A DNA stretch of 64,000 bases, from assembly GCF_013694105.1 (NCBI RefSeq), contig NZ_JACEFG010000001.1, forward strand, positions 744,001 to 808,000, read 5' to 3'. Source of the DNA: Halobacillus locisalis. Its GTDB lineage: Bacteria; Bacillota; Bacilli; Bacillales; Halobacillaceae. Position 1 is the stretch's first letter, and each line of letters opens with the position of its first letter. The notes below the pieces were generated by a model. That model saw only the letters and a program-made list of their open reading frames with translations. It ran no database searches and was not told the origin of the DNA. This document shows, in pieces, positions 18,284-27,543 of the stretch. A program made the position numbers and the translations under genes.

Positions 18284-19207
18284 TTACCTTTCTGGGCTTA
18301 GTAATTGCGGAAGAGCACCAATGCGGTACCCTTTTTCCCTAATCTGATCAATAAGAGCTGATAGGCTATTTTCTGTCACTTGCGTCGGATGCATTAAAAT
18401 GGTGGCCCCGTTGTGAACCTTGTTGGTTACTCGCTCGATAAGTACGTCTTTCGTCGGTTTTTTCCAATCGATCGTGTCTACCGTCCACAGGATTGTCTCC
18501 ATACCCAATTCATCAGCGGCTTCAACCGTAGCTGAATTGAAGCTTCCTGATGGAGGAGCAAAGTAGCTGATTTTCTGCTTTGTCAATGCGAATAGAAACT
18601 CGTTTGCCGTTTCTAAGTTGACTATCGCCTGCTGCTTAGACATTCTTCCCATATCTTTATGTCCAAAACCATGACTTCCGATGGTATGTCCTTCTTCATC
18701 GATCATTTGCACAAGATCCGTGAAATCGCGGGCAAAAGCACCATCTATGAAAAAGTTCGCCTTTACATTTTTTTCAGAGAGGGTTTTGATCATACCAGGC
18801 AAATAGTCTTCACCCCAAGAAACATTAATAAGAAAGGAGACCATTTCTTTCTCTGGATTTCCACGATAAATCGGGGAAATCGGCAAATCTTCCATCGTTA
18901 CTTTTGGAGACACCGTTTTGAAAACAAGCCGTTTGGGATCAAACTCTCCATTTTCTTTCATCTTTTCATAAGATGCTTCGACATCTACTTTTCGACCGTT
19001 AATGCCAGGTGTCTTTTTCCAAACCGAATCAAGTGTAGCATCTTTGGCTTCCCATTCGTACGTTGGTTTACTTTCTTTAATTTCTTCATACAACTCATCC
19101 GCTTTATAAACGGGCATTTCCTCCGCAGAATTCGTATAGAAAGCTAGTCCGATTCCGAGGAAGAAGAAAAACAAAATGATGATAGCAGACGCATGGTATT
19201 GTGTCAT
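18284..19207 (-). CDS. ylxY: YlxY-type polysaccharide deacetylase-like protein (first motif degenerate)
   Basis: A 307-aa exported protein: a single N-terminal hydrophobic anchor (about residues 6-23) and a NodB-homology (CE4) domain in the C-terminal two-thirds. The His-x3-His motif is present as GSHGFGHKDM and the last motif as LMHPT. The TFDDG motif, however, reads INVSWGEDY, so the catalytic-base aspartate pair is altered. The YlxY family shares this feature, so activity cannot be assumed. The start at 19207 has AGGGGTG upstream; an earlier in-frame ATG at 19249 lacks one. It may act in spore or cell-wall modification. Confidence 0.88.
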   Translation of the reverse strand: MTQYHASAIIILFFFFLGIGLAFYTNSAEEMPVYKADELYEEIKESKPTYEWEAKDATLDSVWKKTPGINGRKVDVEASYEKMKENGEFDPKRLVFKTVSPKVTMEDLPISPIYRGNPEKEMVSFLINVSWGEDYLPGMIKTLSEKNVKANFFIDGAFARDFTDLVQMIDEEGHTIGSHGFGHKDMGRMSKQQAIVNLETANEFLFALTKQKISYFAPPSGSFNSATVEAADELGMETILWTVDTIDWKKPTKDVLIERVTNKVHNGATILMHPTQVTENSLSALIDQIREKGYRIGALPQLLSPER

Positions 19208-19348
19208 AGCAAACACCCCTAGATAAAGTGTATGACCAACGATCCTCACCTAGAACAATAACGCTACCATTGTTCAAGACAATCCCCCTTATCTTGAAGA
19301 GACCGTTTAGAGATGTTTTGGTGATTTCCGTTACCTCATGAAGTTTTC

Positions 19349-19467
19349 GAAGGTCCGGGAAATGACTCGCTTTCCGTGGGCATGTGCTGAGCTTCCTCAG
19401 GCTTCGCCTTGCGGGATCTCACCGGTCATGTACATCCCACAGGAGTCTCGCCATTTCCCGGACCTTC
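19349..19467. repeat. Palindromic repeat element, family A, copy 2 (inverted, variant core)
   Basis: A 119-bp element bounded by perfect 16-bp inverted arms (GAAGGTCCGGGAAATG at 19349-19364 and its complement at 19452-19467). Read on the minus strand the ends match the other copies (GGCGAGACTCC near one end, GGAAAGCGAGTC near the other), but the middle differs. It lies in the 706-bp gap 19208-19913 between pnp and ylxY, which otherwise holds copy 3 and the pnp terminator. Confidence 0.85.
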
Positions 19468-19590
19468 TTGCTTTTATGAGGGGAACGGAAACATCAGATG
19501 AGCTCGTTCACCTCAAAAAAAGCGGCTGTGCGGGTATTTTGCTAGCCAACCACTGTTCATGTAGGAGGTTCGTTCCACTACATTTTGATA

Positions 19591-19716
19591 GGGGTGGTTT
19601 TGAAACAGTGAGACTCCCGCGGGAGAAGGACCTAGGCGAGACCCTACAGGGAGTGCAACGACCGAGGAGGCTTGCCGGTCCCCCCGCAGGAAAGCGAGTT
19701 GTTTCAAAACCACCCC
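19591..19716. repeat. Palindromic repeat element, family A, copy 3
   Basis: A 126-bp element bounded by perfect 17-bp inverted arms (GGGGTGGTTTTGAAACA and its complement at 19700-19716). The core is nearly identical to copy 1 at 12770-12886. It is in opposite orientation to copy 2, 123 bp away. No ORF in it resembles a transposase, so it would be a non-autonomous, MITE-like or structural element. Confidence 0.88.
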
Positions 19717-19825
19717 CTACTCCTCATAAGGTGACGAACCCAGCAACATCTCGAAATCAAGTGTTCAAGATTACTGCCCGATTGTTGAATATATAGATAG
19801 TAAATCAGTTTGAATAGAAAAAAGG

Positions 19826-19858
19826 ACAAAAAAAAAGAACCTGGCTGTCCAGCTTCTT
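19826..19858 (-). terminator. Intrinsic terminator after pnp
   Basis: AAGAAGCTGG pairs with CCAGGTTCTT with one G-G mismatch, followed by nine T residues on the minus strand. A second small hairpin (ACACATGG/CCATGTGT) lies between it and the pnp stop. Confidence 0.75.
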
Positions 19859-19913
19859 TTCCTCTACAAGGATGTTGTTGAACACATGGAAAGACCATGT
19901 GTCCTTATCCTTT

Positions 19914-22040
19914 TTATTCGTTATTAGCTTCTTCTTCCTGTTTCTTCTTCTCTTCGATTAAGATCGCTTTACGAGAAAGGTTCACACGACCTTGATTATC
20001 AATCTCTTTTACTTTGACACGTAAAGTATCACCGATGGAAACGACATCTTCGACTTTACCAATGCGCTCTTCAGCTAGTTCGGATATGTGGACAAGTCCG
20101 TCTTTCCCTTTGAATAGCTCTACGAAAGCACCGAATTTCTCGATACGCTTCACTTCACCGTCGTAAATTTCGCCGACTTCGACTTCACGTACAATGTCTT
20201 CGATGATTTTTTGTGCCGTAACGTTCATGTCGGCATCCGTCGAAGAAATAAATACCGTTCCGTCTTGTTCAATATCGATTTTCACGCCAGTATCTTCGAT
20301 AATCTGATTGATCTGTTTTCCGCTTGGTCCAATGACGTCACGAATTTTATCAGGGTTGATCTTCATCGTCATGATTTTAGGAGCATATTTAGATAGCTCT
20401 GTACGTGTTTCAGGAATCGTGTCTAGCATATGACCCAGAATTTCCATACGCCCTTTTTTCGCTTGCTCGAGAGCTTCTTCTAAAATTTCACGAGATAGAC
20501 CATCAATCTTGATATCCATTTGCAGAGCAGTGACACCTTGAGCTGTACCGGCCACTTTGAAGTCCATGTCGCCTAGAGCATCTTCCATGCCTTGAATATC
20601 AGTAAGAATGGTGTAGTCATCACCGGATTTCACAAGTCCCATAGCAATACCAGCAACAGGTGCTTTAATCGGTACTCCAGCATCCATCATGGCAAGGGTA
20701 CTCGCACAAATACTCGCTTGTGAAGTCGAGCCATTGGATTCCAATACTTCCGATACAAGACGAATCGTGTATGGAAAATCGTTTTCTGAAGGAATCACCT
20801 GCTCCAATGCACGCTCACCGAGCGCTCCGTGCCCAATTTCACGGCGACCAGGTCCACGAATCGGTCCTGTTTCCCCGACAGAGAATTTAGGGAAATTATA
20901 ATGGTGCATGAACCGTTTAGATTCTTCAAGGTCCAATCCATCTAAAATCTGCACATCACCTAGTGCACCAAGCGTACACACACTAAGGGCCTGTGTTTGT
21001 CCACGAGTGAATAGACCTGAACCGTGAGTACGAGGAAGTAAACCAATACGGGAAGATAATGAGCGGATTTCGTCTACTCCACGCCCATCAGGACGCACTT
21101 TATCTTTCGTGATCAGTTTACGGACTTCGGTTTTCACCATGTCCTCAAGAATGTCCCCGACTTTTTTCAACGTTTCTTCATCGGCCTCTTTTTCTTCGTA
21201 AGATGCGATGACTTCCTTCTTCGCCTCGTCGATAGCCGCTTCACGGGCTTTCTTCTCTTCTGTTTTGATCGCAGCAACGATGGCGTCTGTCGCTTGTTCT
21301 TCAACTTCTGCCTTTAATTCTTGATCGAGATCGAAGAGTTGAACTTCCATCTTCTCACGACCAACAGCTGAGATGATTTCTTCCTGGAATTCGACTAGAC
21401 GTTGGATTTCTTGATGTCCGAACATGATCGCCTCAAGCATATCCGCTTCTGGAACTTCTTCCGCACCCGCTTCAACCATGTTGACAGCATCTTTCGTGCC
21501 GGCAACGGTTAACGTAATATCACTTTTCTCTTGTTGCTGAATCGTTGGGTTAATGACAAATTCGCCATCAACGCGGCCAACATTTACACCAGCAATTGGA
21601 CCAGCGAACGGGATATTAGAAATACCTAGTGAAATGGATGAGCCGATCATGGCTGCGAATTCAGATGAACAATCTTGATCTACACTCATCACTGAGCTGA
21701 TGACTTGTACATCGTTACGGAAACCGTCTGGGAACATCGGACGAATAGGACGGTCAATGAGGCGTGAGGCAAGAACCGCTTTATCACTCGGACGGCCTTC
21801 ACGTTTAATGAACCCTCCAGGAATCTTACCTACAGCGTATAAACGCTCTTCATAGTTCACAGTCAAAGGGAAAAATGGAAGATCTTTCGGTTCCTTTGAA
21901 CCCGTTGCGGTAGATAAGACAGTTGTATCTCCATAATGGATGAGGGCTGCACCATTGGCCTGTTTGGCTAATTCGCCAACTTCAACAGAAAACGTGCGGC
22001 CAGCTACATCAATTGAAAACACTTGTTTTTCTTCTGCCAT
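19914..22040 (-). CDS. pnpA: Polyribonucleotide nucleotidyltransferase (PNPase)
   Basis: A 708-aa phosphorolytic 3'-5' exoribonuclease. It has two RNase PH domains (about residues 10-230 and 310-540), the second with [15 protein letters not shown] and an SNGSTSQAS active-site loop. A linking alpha domain lies between them. A C-terminal KH domain ([16 protein letters not shown], near 560) and an S1 domain ([20 protein letters not shown]) follow. It degrades mRNA with the degradosome-like complex. In this window it is separated from rpsO by a terminator and repeat sequences, so it probably has its own promoter, which I could not place confidently. Confidence 0.97.
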   Translation of the reverse strand: MAEEKQVFSIDVAGRTFSVEVGELAKQANGAALIHYGDTTVLSTATGSKEPKDLPFFPLTVNYEERLYAVGKIPGGFIKREGRPSDKAVLASRLIDRPIRPMFPDGFRNDVQVISSVMSVDQDCSSEFAAMIGSSISLGISNIPFAGPIAGVNVGRVDGEFVINPTIQQQEKSDITLTVAGTKDAVNMVEAGAEEVPEADMLEAIMFGHQEIQRLVEFQEEIISAVGREKMEVQLFDLDQELKAEVEEQATDAIVAAIKTEEKKAREAAIDEAKKEVIASYEEKEADEETLKKVGDILEDMVKTEVRKLITKDKVRPDGRGVDEIRSLSSRIGLLPRTHGSGLFTRGQTQALSVCTLGALGDVQILDGLDLEESKRFMHHYNFPKFSVGETGPIRGPGRREIGHGALGERALEQVIPSENDFPYTIRLVSEVLESNGSTSQASICASTLAMMDAGVPIKAPVAGIAMGLVKSGDDYTILTDIQGMEDALGDMDFKVAGTAQGVTALQMDIKIDGLSREILEEALEQAKKGRMEILGHMLDTIPETRTELSKYAPKIMTMKINPDKIRDVIGPSGKQINQIIEDTGVKIDIEQDGTVFISSTDADMNVTAQKIIEDIVREVEVGEIYDGEVKRIEKFGAFVELFKGKDGLVHISELAEERIGKVEDVVSIGDTLRVKVKEIDNQGRVNLSRKAILIEEKKKQEEEANNE

Positions 22041-22079
22041 AAGAACTTACTCCTCTCAAAAATAACTCTATTGATTTTA

Positions 22080-22200
22080 GAAAAGCGCAGGCGCCTTGTT
22101 CACCCTCGACAAGCTTAAGCCAAGGAGTGTAAGGAGGTGGTCTTTCCTCCTGAACTCATTGACTTAAGACCTCGAGAGGGTAGGCGCCGGAGCTAGACAC
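22080..22200. repeat. Structured intergenic repeat, family B, upstream of pnp
   Basis: A roughly 120-bp block begins GAAAAGCGCAGGCGCC and ends GGCGCCGGAGCTAGAC. It has nested inverted segments: GGCGCC/GGCGCC, ACCCTCGA/TCGAGAGGGT, CTTAAG/CTTAAG and AGGAGG/CCTCCT. It would fold into one long stem. Similar AAGCGNAGGCGCC repeats are common between genes in bacilli, from general knowledge. It occupies much of the 331-bp gap 22041-22371, with a decayed copy and the rpsO terminator filling the rest. Confidence 0.7.
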
Positions 22201-22203
22201 TTT

Positions 22204-22290
22204 AGAAAAGCACAGGCGTTTTGCTGATCCCAAGCAAATGAATGAGTCAGCAGCAAGTGACGCACAGGCTGATTAATGATAAATCACAAG
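22204..22290. repeat. Decayed second copy of family B repeat
   Basis: Directly after the first copy, AGAAAAGCACAGGCGTTTTG repeats its opening with changes. A palindromic middle (GCTGATCCC through GTCAGCAGC) follows and the block ends near GAAGGCGTTATCG. This suggests a tandem duplicate that has diverged. Confidence 0.45.
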
Positions 22291-22331
22291 GAAGGCGTTA
22301 TCGTCAGTTTACACCCGAATCTATGTAAACA

Positions 22332-22362
22332 TACAGAAAAAGCGGGAAATCTCCCGCTTTTT
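22332..22362 (-). terminator. Intrinsic terminator after rpsO
   Basis: An 11-bp stem AAAAAGCGGGA/TCCCGCTTTTT begins 10 nt after the rpsO stop; the U-run forms the 3' arm and continues as CTG. It should separate rpsO from pnp. Confidence 0.9.
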
Positions 22363-22371
22363 CTCGATACA

Positions 22372-22641
22372 TTAGCGACGCAAGCCAAGACTCTTGATTA
22401 ACTCACGGTAACGTGTAATGTCTTTATTACGTAGGTAGTTCAATAGGTTACGACGCTTACCTACCATTTTAAGCAATCCACGACGAGAATGGTGGTCCTG
22501 CTTGTGCGTGCGTAGGTGATCGTTCAGGTTCGTAATTTGCTCTGTTAGTACAGCGATTTGTACTTCAGCTGATCCTGTGTCGTTGTCATGAGTTTTGTAC
22601 TCATTGATTAGTTCTTGTTTACGTTCTTGTGTGATAGCCAT
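22372..22641 (-). CDS. rpsO: 30S ribosomal protein S15
   Basis: An 89-aa ribosomal protein S15 of full family length, with conserved [20 protein letters not shown] (residues 17-36), [12 protein letters not shown] and KRRNLLNYL. It binds the 16S rRNA central-domain junction and bridges to the 50S subunit. It has its own promoter and a structured leader that may mediate autoregulation, plus a strong terminator. The ribosome-binding site is GGAGGTG. Confidence 0.97.
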   Translation of the reverse strand: MAITQERKQELINEYKTHDNDTGSAEVQIAVLTEQITNLNDHLRTHKQDHHSRRGLLKMVGKRRNLLNYLRNKDITRYRELIKSLGLRR

Positions 22642-22661
22642 TATTAGCTACACCTCCATAA

Positions 22662-22732
22662 AATATTTTAGAATTCCCGTTCCCCTAGCGGACGTCGGAG
22701 TAACGAATCGCCAAGCGAAGGTTCCATACTAT
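22662..22732 (-). ncRNA. S15-type autoregulatory mRNA leader of rpsO
   Basis: The leader between promoter and ribosome-binding site has GAACCTTCGCTTGGCGATTC, then ACTCCGACGTCCGC and GGGGAACGGGAATTC. The segments can pair as stacked stems (GAAcC/GGgaTTC-like ends and inner CCG/CGG). This resembles the conserved rpsO leader of Bacillaceae that binds S15. The pairing was judged by eye, and no covariance test was possible. Confidence 0.6.
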
Positions 22733-22761
22733 AGAGTACATTTTTTGCAGACAAAATGCAA
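22733..22761 (-). promoter_or_regulatory. Sigma-A promoter of rpsO
   Basis: TTGCAT (22761-22756) and TACTCT (22738-22733) are spaced by 17 bp on the minus strand, each 4/6 to consensus. It lies just past the ribF stop and right before the S15 leader. Confidence 0.6.
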
Positions 22762-22775
22762 GGGAAACGTTGAAT

Positions 22776-23708
22776 CTATGCGAAAAAATGACGAATTTGT
22801 GATTCATCATCAGCCAGTTGATTCTTCAATGCATCTACCCCATCGAAACGCTTCTCCTCACGAACCATTACGTGAAACTCCACTCGCACTTGTTTGCCAT
22901 AGAGATCCTGATCAAAGTCAAATAGATGTACCTCCAGGTTCGGTTCCCGATCTCCTTCGAATGTTGGTTTGACACCTAGATTGGCCATACCCGGGTAACT
23001 GTGACCGTTGACATGAATAATTACAGCATACACACCGATCTTTGGTACATAATAGTCATGCTCCACATCAATATTCGCTGTTGGATAACCGATTGTACGC
23101 CCACGTCGTTCTCCATTTACAACAATACCTTGCATGACATATGGACGACCTAACAATTCGATCGCTTCATCTACCTTACCTTGGTCCAAGACTGCCCTTA
23201 TGCGGGTGGAACTGATTTTGTCTTCCGTTTTTTCCACTTTCGGTATCACCGTTTGAGAGAATCTTCCTTGTGACAATTCCGGCAACTGTTCCATATTTCC
23301 CTTCCCTTTGTGACCAAACGTAAAGTCAAATCCGGCCACGACGTGCTGCACGTTCAATCCCACAAAAAAGTCATCGACAAATTGCTGTGGAGATAACTGA
23401 GCTAGAGCTTGATCGAACGTGACGACGAATAAATAATCGATTCCCATAGAATCGAGGATCTCTTCTTTTTCGCGAAGGGGTGTAATGTAATGGGCATGGA
23501 CTTTGCCTTTCTTCAACACGACAGACGGATGCGGGTCGAACGTCATGACCGCGCTCTTCGTATTCATAGATGCAGCCTTTTCTTTTGCTTTTGTAATAAC
23601 GGCTTGGTGCCCTTGATGGACACCATCAAAAAACCCAACAGCGGCAACACTCGGCTCAATAGTTCGTAATCCGTGTGCTGAAGATTGGGATAAGCGGAAC
23701 GTTTTCAC
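22776..23708 (-). CDS. ribF: Bifunctional riboflavin kinase/FAD synthetase RibF (RibC)
   Basis: A 310-aa two-domain enzyme making FMN from riboflavin and FAD from FMN. The N-terminal nucleotidyltransferase domain (residues 1-190) has VGFFDGVHQGHQAVI near residue 22 and SSTRIRAVL near 160. The C-terminal flavokinase domain has the GYPTANI loop and NLGVKPTF. The start is uncertain: I prefer GTG at 23708 (VKTFRL, matching B. subtilis RibC); ATG at 23714 and GTG at 23717 are alternatives. It is the last gene of the rimP-ribF cluster, 28 nt after truB. Confidence 0.93.
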   Translation of the reverse strand: MKTFRLSQSSAHGLRTIEPSVAAVGFFDGVHQGHQAVITKAKEKAASMNTKSAVMTFDPHPSVVLKKGKVHAHYITPLREKEEILDSMGIDYLFVVTFDQALAQLSPQQFVDDFFVGLNVQHVVAGFDFTFGHKGKGNMEQLPELSQGRFSQTVIPKVEKTEDKISSTRIRAVLDQGKVDEAIELLGRPYVMQGIVVNGERRGRTIGYPTANIDVEHDYYVPKIGVYAVIIHVNGHSYPGMANLGVKPTFEGDREPNLEVHLFDFDQDLYGKQVRVEFHVMVREEKRFDGVDALKNQLADDESQIRHFFA

Positions 23709-23736
23709 TCTCATCACCTGCTTCTCATTACTATGG

Positions 23737-24633
23737 TCAAAATACTCTTACGGGCTTAATTAATCCCGGTTTACTAGGGTGCTGCTGGTAAATCGCTAAA
23801 ACATCTTCCCCGTGTTTGACATTAAACGTGTCTGCATCAAGGTCATTTGGTTTTTCGAGTACTCGACCATGCTGAATCCATGATACATACTCATCGCTTA
23901 TATCCCACGAGGGCATATGAGTCAAACCGCGAGCAAGAGGAAGCAGAACAGAGTCACGTTGGTCTTGATCGGCTGCTTCCTGTACTTGCGTGAACGTATA
24001 ACAGTCAGCTGCCGTTATGTCTGCTGTCTTTGTCCGGACTAAAGAAGCCATATGGGCTGGATAGCCTAAAGCTTTTCCTATATCGACACAAAGCGTTCTG
24101 ATGTATGTACCTTTTGAGCATACCACACGGATCCCAAAAGACACAGTGTCTCCGTCTATGACTAAGTCCTTGTTTAACAGTGATATTTCTTCAATGGTGA
24201 CCGTTCTAGTTGGTCGTTCTACTTCGATTCCTTCTCTCGCATATTCATATAGCTTCTTACCATTCACTTTTACTGCTGAATACATGGGTGGCGTTTGAGT
24301 AATGTTTCCTTGAAAGGAAAGTAATGCGTTCTCTATCTCTTTTACTGTTAAAGAAGGATCAACAGCTTTTGATTCAATCGTTTCACCAGAAGCATCCTCA
24401 GTGTCTGTCGAATACCCGAGCGTCACAGTTCCTTCATACACTTTTTCAGTATCTGTCAAGAAGGGAACGATCTTCGTCGCCTTGCCTACACATAAGGGCA
24501 ATACCCCTTCAACGTCTGGATCTAACGTCCCCGTATGACCGATTTTTCTTGTCTTCATCATGCCTCGGGCTTTACTTACGCAGTCATGGGAGGTAAAGCC
24601 TTTTGGTTTCCATAAAGGAAGAATGCCGTCCAT
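23737..24633 (-). CDS. truB: tRNA pseudouridine-55 synthase TruB
   Basis: A 298-aa TruB-family synthase modifying U55 in the T-loop of tRNAs. The catalytic Asp motif is KIGHTGTLDPDVEGVLPLC (Asp near residue 39). A typical GYSTDTEDASGE and a GTYIRTLCVDIG segment follow. The start at 24633 (MDGILPLWKP) has GGAGGTGTA upstream; the longer frame from 24657 is unlikely. It follows a rbfA-truB hairpin and is 28 nt ahead of ribF. Confidence 0.95.
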   Translation of the reverse strand: MDGILPLWKPKGFTSHDCVSKARGMMKTRKIGHTGTLDPDVEGVLPLCVGKATKIVPFLTDTEKVYEGTVTLGYSTDTEDASGETIESKAVDPSLTVKEIENALLSFQGNITQTPPMYSAVKVNGKKLYEYAREGIEVERPTRTVTIEEISLLNKDLVIDGDTVSFGIRVVCSKGTYIRTLCVDIGKALGYPAHMASLVRTKTADITAADCYTFTQVQEAADQDQRDSVLLPLARGLTHMPSWDISDEYVSWIQHGRVLEKPNDLDADTFNVKHGEDVLAIYQQHPSKPGLIKPVRVF

Positions 24634-24665
24634 TTCATACACCTCCAGTAAAGTCATCGATATAC

Positions 24666-24696
24666 AGACAAAATCCGTGCTATGATAGCACGGATT
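24666..24696 (-). terminator. Terminator-like hairpin between rbfA and truB
   Basis: An 11-bp perfect stem AATCCGTGCTA/TAGCACGGATT with a 3-nt loop, followed by TTTGTC on the minus strand. The short U-run suggests weak termination or a processing/stabilising hairpin. Confidence 0.55.
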
Positions 24697-24700
24697 CTAG

Positions 24701-25054
24701 TCATTCATTATCGGTATCATTAAGGTCACGAATAATCGTTTCAATACGATTGCCTCGTTCGATCGCTTCGTCAAACTCGAACATGATCTCAGGAGTTTTA
24801 CGAAGGCGTATACGCTGACCAATTTCAGAGCGAATGAAGCCTTTCGCTTTCGCTAGACCGACTAGGGTATCATGCCTCTGTTTTTCGTCTCCGAGAACAG
24901 AAATGTACACCTTTGCTTGTTGAAGGTCACCCGTTACCTTGACTTCTGTAACGGTGACAAACCCTACACGAGGGTCTTTGATTTTTTTGCTAAGAATGTC
25001 ACTGAGCTCTTTTTTCATTTGCTCACCGACACGGTTTGCTCTTAAATCGTTCAT
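24701..25054 (-). CDS. rbfA: 30S ribosome-binding factor A
   Basis: A 117-aa RbfA: KH-like fold with N-terminal [32 protein letters not shown] and [13 protein letters not shown] near the C-terminus. It is a 30S maturation factor needed for 16S 5'-end processing and cold growth. It lies in the nusA-infB cluster, but a strong hairpin precedes it and another follows it. Confidence 0.95.
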   Translation of the reverse strand: MNDLRANRVGEQMKKELSDILSKKIKDPRVGFVTVTEVKVTGDLQQAKVYISVLGDEKQRHDTLVGLAKAKGFIRSEIGQRIRLRKTPEIMFEFDEAIERGNRIETIIRDLNDTDNE

Positions 25055-25135
25055 CTTTGTTCACCTCATTTTGTTAAACCGTGCAAGTATTGATCTACGC
25101 TGTAAGTAAATCATAAACTGACTACTTTGCACAAA

Positions 25136-25182
25136 AGAAAAACCATAAAAGCGTAAGCACCTCGAAAAAAGGTGCTTTACGC
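25136..25182 (-). terminator. Terminator between ylxP and rbfA
   Basis: A stem GCGTAAAGCACCT/AGGTGCTTACGC (one bulge) with a U-rich loop is followed by TTTTATGGTTTTTCTTTTG on the minus strand. It starts 18 nt after the ylxP stop and should cut rbfA-truB-ribF expression down from the main operon, unless a promoter in the next 100 bp compensates. Confidence 0.75.
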
Positions 25183-25199
25183 AAGTCTTGATCAATATT

Positions 25200-25478
25200 T
25201 TACAACCATTCCAGCAGCGTATCCGCACGCTCCAATTCCGGAAAAGAGTCGATAAACGCGAGGGTTTGCTGAATCGTTTTCTCTGCAATGACTTTATCAC
25301 TGTTTATGGTAACGAGACCGATGGTGGTCCGCTGCCAGAGATTCTGATGCTCGAGTTCGCTGACTGATACGTTGAATTCGTTTTGAATTCTTGTGATCAC
25401 CCGTTTTAGTACCGAGCGCTTTTCCTTCAGCGACTGAGAATCATAGATCAAGCATTCCACTTCAGCGCTTAATATCAT
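25200..25478 (-). CDS. ylxP: DUF503 family protein YlxP
   Basis: A 92-aa DUF503 protein, the same length as B. subtilis YlxP. The characteristic segment is [17 protein letters not shown] near residue 12. It probably adopts a small ferredoxin-like fold. Its function is unknown, but its constant place between infB and rbfA suggests a role in ribosome assembly or translation. The start overlaps the infB stop by 4 nt. Confidence 0.9.
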   Translation of the reverse strand: MILSAEVECLIYDSQSLKEKRSVLKRVITRIQNEFNVSVSELEHQNLWQRTTIGLVTINSDKVIAEKTIQQTLAFIDSFPELERADTLLEWL

Positions 25479-27535
25479 TTACGCTCGACTTCTTTCATTT
25501 CATATGGCTCTATGATGTCACCGATCTTAATGTCGTTGAAGTTCTTAATTGTTATTCCACACTCATATCCTTGAGCAACTTCTTTTGCATCGTCTTTGTA
25601 ACGTTTCAACGCGTCAATTTCACCTTCGTAAATGACGACACCGTCACGGATGACGCGGACACCTGAGTTTCGCGTCACTTTACCGTCCGTTACATACGAC
25701 CCAGCAATTGTACCGATTTTGGACACTTTGAAGACTTCACGTACTTCCACTTGTCCAACGATTTGCTCTTCATATACAGGGTCGAGCATCCCTTTCATAG
25801 CCGCCTCGATCTCTTCCATCACTTTGTAAATGATGTTGTGTAGGCGGATTTCTACGTTTTCACTTTCGGCTGCTTTTCTAGCATTCCCATCAGGACGCAC
25901 GTTGAAACCGATGATGATGGCGTTAGAAGCGGAAGCAAGAGTAATGTCTGATTCCGTAATCGCACCGACACCTGTGTGAATGATTTTAACTTTCACACCT
26001 TCAACATCGATTTTTTCAAGAGATCCTGTTAGGGCTTCAACCGAACCTTGAACGTCACCTTTGACGATTAAATTGATATCCTTGATATCACCCTGTTTGA
26101 TTTGCTCAAACAAGTCATCTAGACTAACCCTCGCAGTTGCGCTACGGTTTTCTTCCAGCGCTCTCTGAGCACGAGCTTCTCCGACAGAACGGGCTTTCTT
26201 TTCATCTTCAAAAGCAAGGAAGCGATCTCCTGCTTGTGGGACGTTATTCAATCCCGTGATCTCAACTGGAGTAGATGGTGCAGCGACTTTTACGCGACGA
26301 CCGATATCATTGACCATAGCACGCACACGTCCGTGTGTGTTCCCTACAACAATGGCATCCCCTACGTTCAGTGTTCCATTTTGGACAAGAAGTGTCGCGA
26401 CAGGTCCGCGCCCTTTATCCAGCTCAGCTTCGATGACTGTACCGTAAGCCATACGGTTAGGGTTGGCTTTCAACTCTTCGACTTCAGATACAAGAACGAT
26501 CATTTCTAATAGTTCTTCAATACCTTCGCCTTGAACAGCAGACATTTTAACGAAGATCGTTTCACCACCGTATTCTTCCGCGATCAATTCATATTCCATA
26601 AGCTCTTGCATGACACGGTCAGGGTTGGCCCCTTCTTTATCCATCTTGTTGACAGCTACGATGATTGGTACACCTGCAGCTTTAGCGTGACTAATCGCTT
26701 CTTTCGTCTGTGGCATTACACCATCATCAGCAGCGACTACAAGAATGGCAATATCCGTTACTTGTGCACCACGAGAACGCATGCTTGTGAAAGCGGCGTG
26801 ACCTGGAGTATCAAGGAATGTGATTTGCTTATCATTCTCTTCAATCTGGTAGGCTCCAATATGCTGCGTGATTCCGCCAGCTTCACCTTCTGTAACCTTA
26901 GCATCACGGATGCGGTCTAGAAGTGTTGTTTTACCATGGTCGACGTGACCCATGATCGTTACAACAGCAGGGCGCTCCTGCAAGTCTTCAGGTTCGTCAT
27001 CAAAGACCATGTTCTCGATGTCTGTATCATCGACAATGACTTCCTCTTCGACTTCTACATCATACTCACCTGCAATCAGCTCGATCGAGTCTGGATCAAG
27101 GTCCTGGTTTTTCGTGGCCATCACACCAAGGAACATGAGCTTCTTAATGATTTCAGAAGAATCTTTTCCTAGCTTTTCAGCGAGTTCTCCGACAGTTAAT
27201 GAACCAGAATACGTAATCTTTTCCGGTGTTGCTGCCTTCTGTTTCTTCTGCTGTGGTTTGCCTTGATTGTTCGGCTTATTGTTATTCGGCTTCTGATTTT
27301 TCTTGTTATTCGGCTTTTGATTGTTGTTTTGTTTTGGATTATTCTTCGGCTTTGAGGCAGGCTTCTGGCTCTGTTGTCCTTTACCGAACTCTTTATCCAA
27401 TTTGCTAGCTACGTCATCTTCTAAAGTTGACATATGGTTTGTCACTTCTACGTTCATCTTCTGTAGTTTATCGATGACTTGTTTACTTGATAATTCGTTT
27501 TTCTTGGCATATTCATATACGCGCATTTTACTCAT
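25475..27535 (-). CDS. infB: Translation initiation factor IF-2
   Basis: A 686-aa translational GTPase that brings initiator tRNA to the 30S subunit. The IF2_N motif at the start ([17 protein letters not shown]) is followed by an Asn/Lys/Gln/Pro-rich linker (about residues 55-105) and a second IF2_N domain. The G domain has G1 GHVDHGKT (near 195), DTPGH and NKMD, and domains II-IV follow. I prefer the ATG at 27535, preceded by GGGGGTGA; a GTG at 27547 is possible. It overlaps ylxP by 4 nt. Confidence 0.97.
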   Translation of the reverse strand: MSKMRVYEYAKKNELSSKQVIDKLQKMNVEVTNHMSTLEDDVASKLDKEFGKGQQSQKPASKPKNNPKQNNNQKPNNKKNQKPNNNKPNNQGKPQQKKQKAATPEKITYSGSLTVGELAEKLGKDSSEIIKKLMFLGVMATKNQDLDPDSIELIAGEYDVEVEEEVIVDDTDIENMVFDDEPEDLQERPAVVTIMGHVDHGKTTLLDRIRDAKVTEGEAGGITQHIGAYQIEENDKQITFLDTPGHAAFTSMRSRGAQVTDIAILVVAADDGVMPQTKEAISHAKAAGVPIIVAVNKMDKEGANPDRVMQELMEYELIAEEYGGETIFVKMSAVQGEGIEELLEMIVLVSEVEELKANPNRMAYGTVIEAELDKGRGPVATLLVQNGTLNVGDAIVVGNTHGRVRAMVNDIGRRVKVAAPSTPVEITGLNNVPQAGDRFLAFEDEKKARSVGEARAQRALEENRSATARVSLDDLFEQIKQGDIKDINLIVKGDVQGSVEALTGSLEKIDVEGVKVKIIHTGVGAITESDITLASASNAIIIGFNVRPDGNARKAAESENVEIRLHNIIYKVMEEIEAAMKGMLDPVYEEQIVGQVEVREVFKVSKIGTIAGSYVTDGKVTRNSGVRVIRDGVVIYEGEIDALKRYKDDAKEVAQGYECGITIKNFNDIKIGDIIEPYEMKEVERK

Positions 27536-27543
27536 ATCAATCT

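Noticed and set aside
18659-19147. 162-aa plus-strand ORF in ylxY
   Set aside because: Shadow of the ylxY coding sequence, rich in Phe/Arg as expected from the reverse complement.
25061-25300. 79-aa minus-strand ORF between ylxP and rbfA
   Set aside because: It overlaps ylxP in another frame and spans the terminator; no ribosome-binding site.
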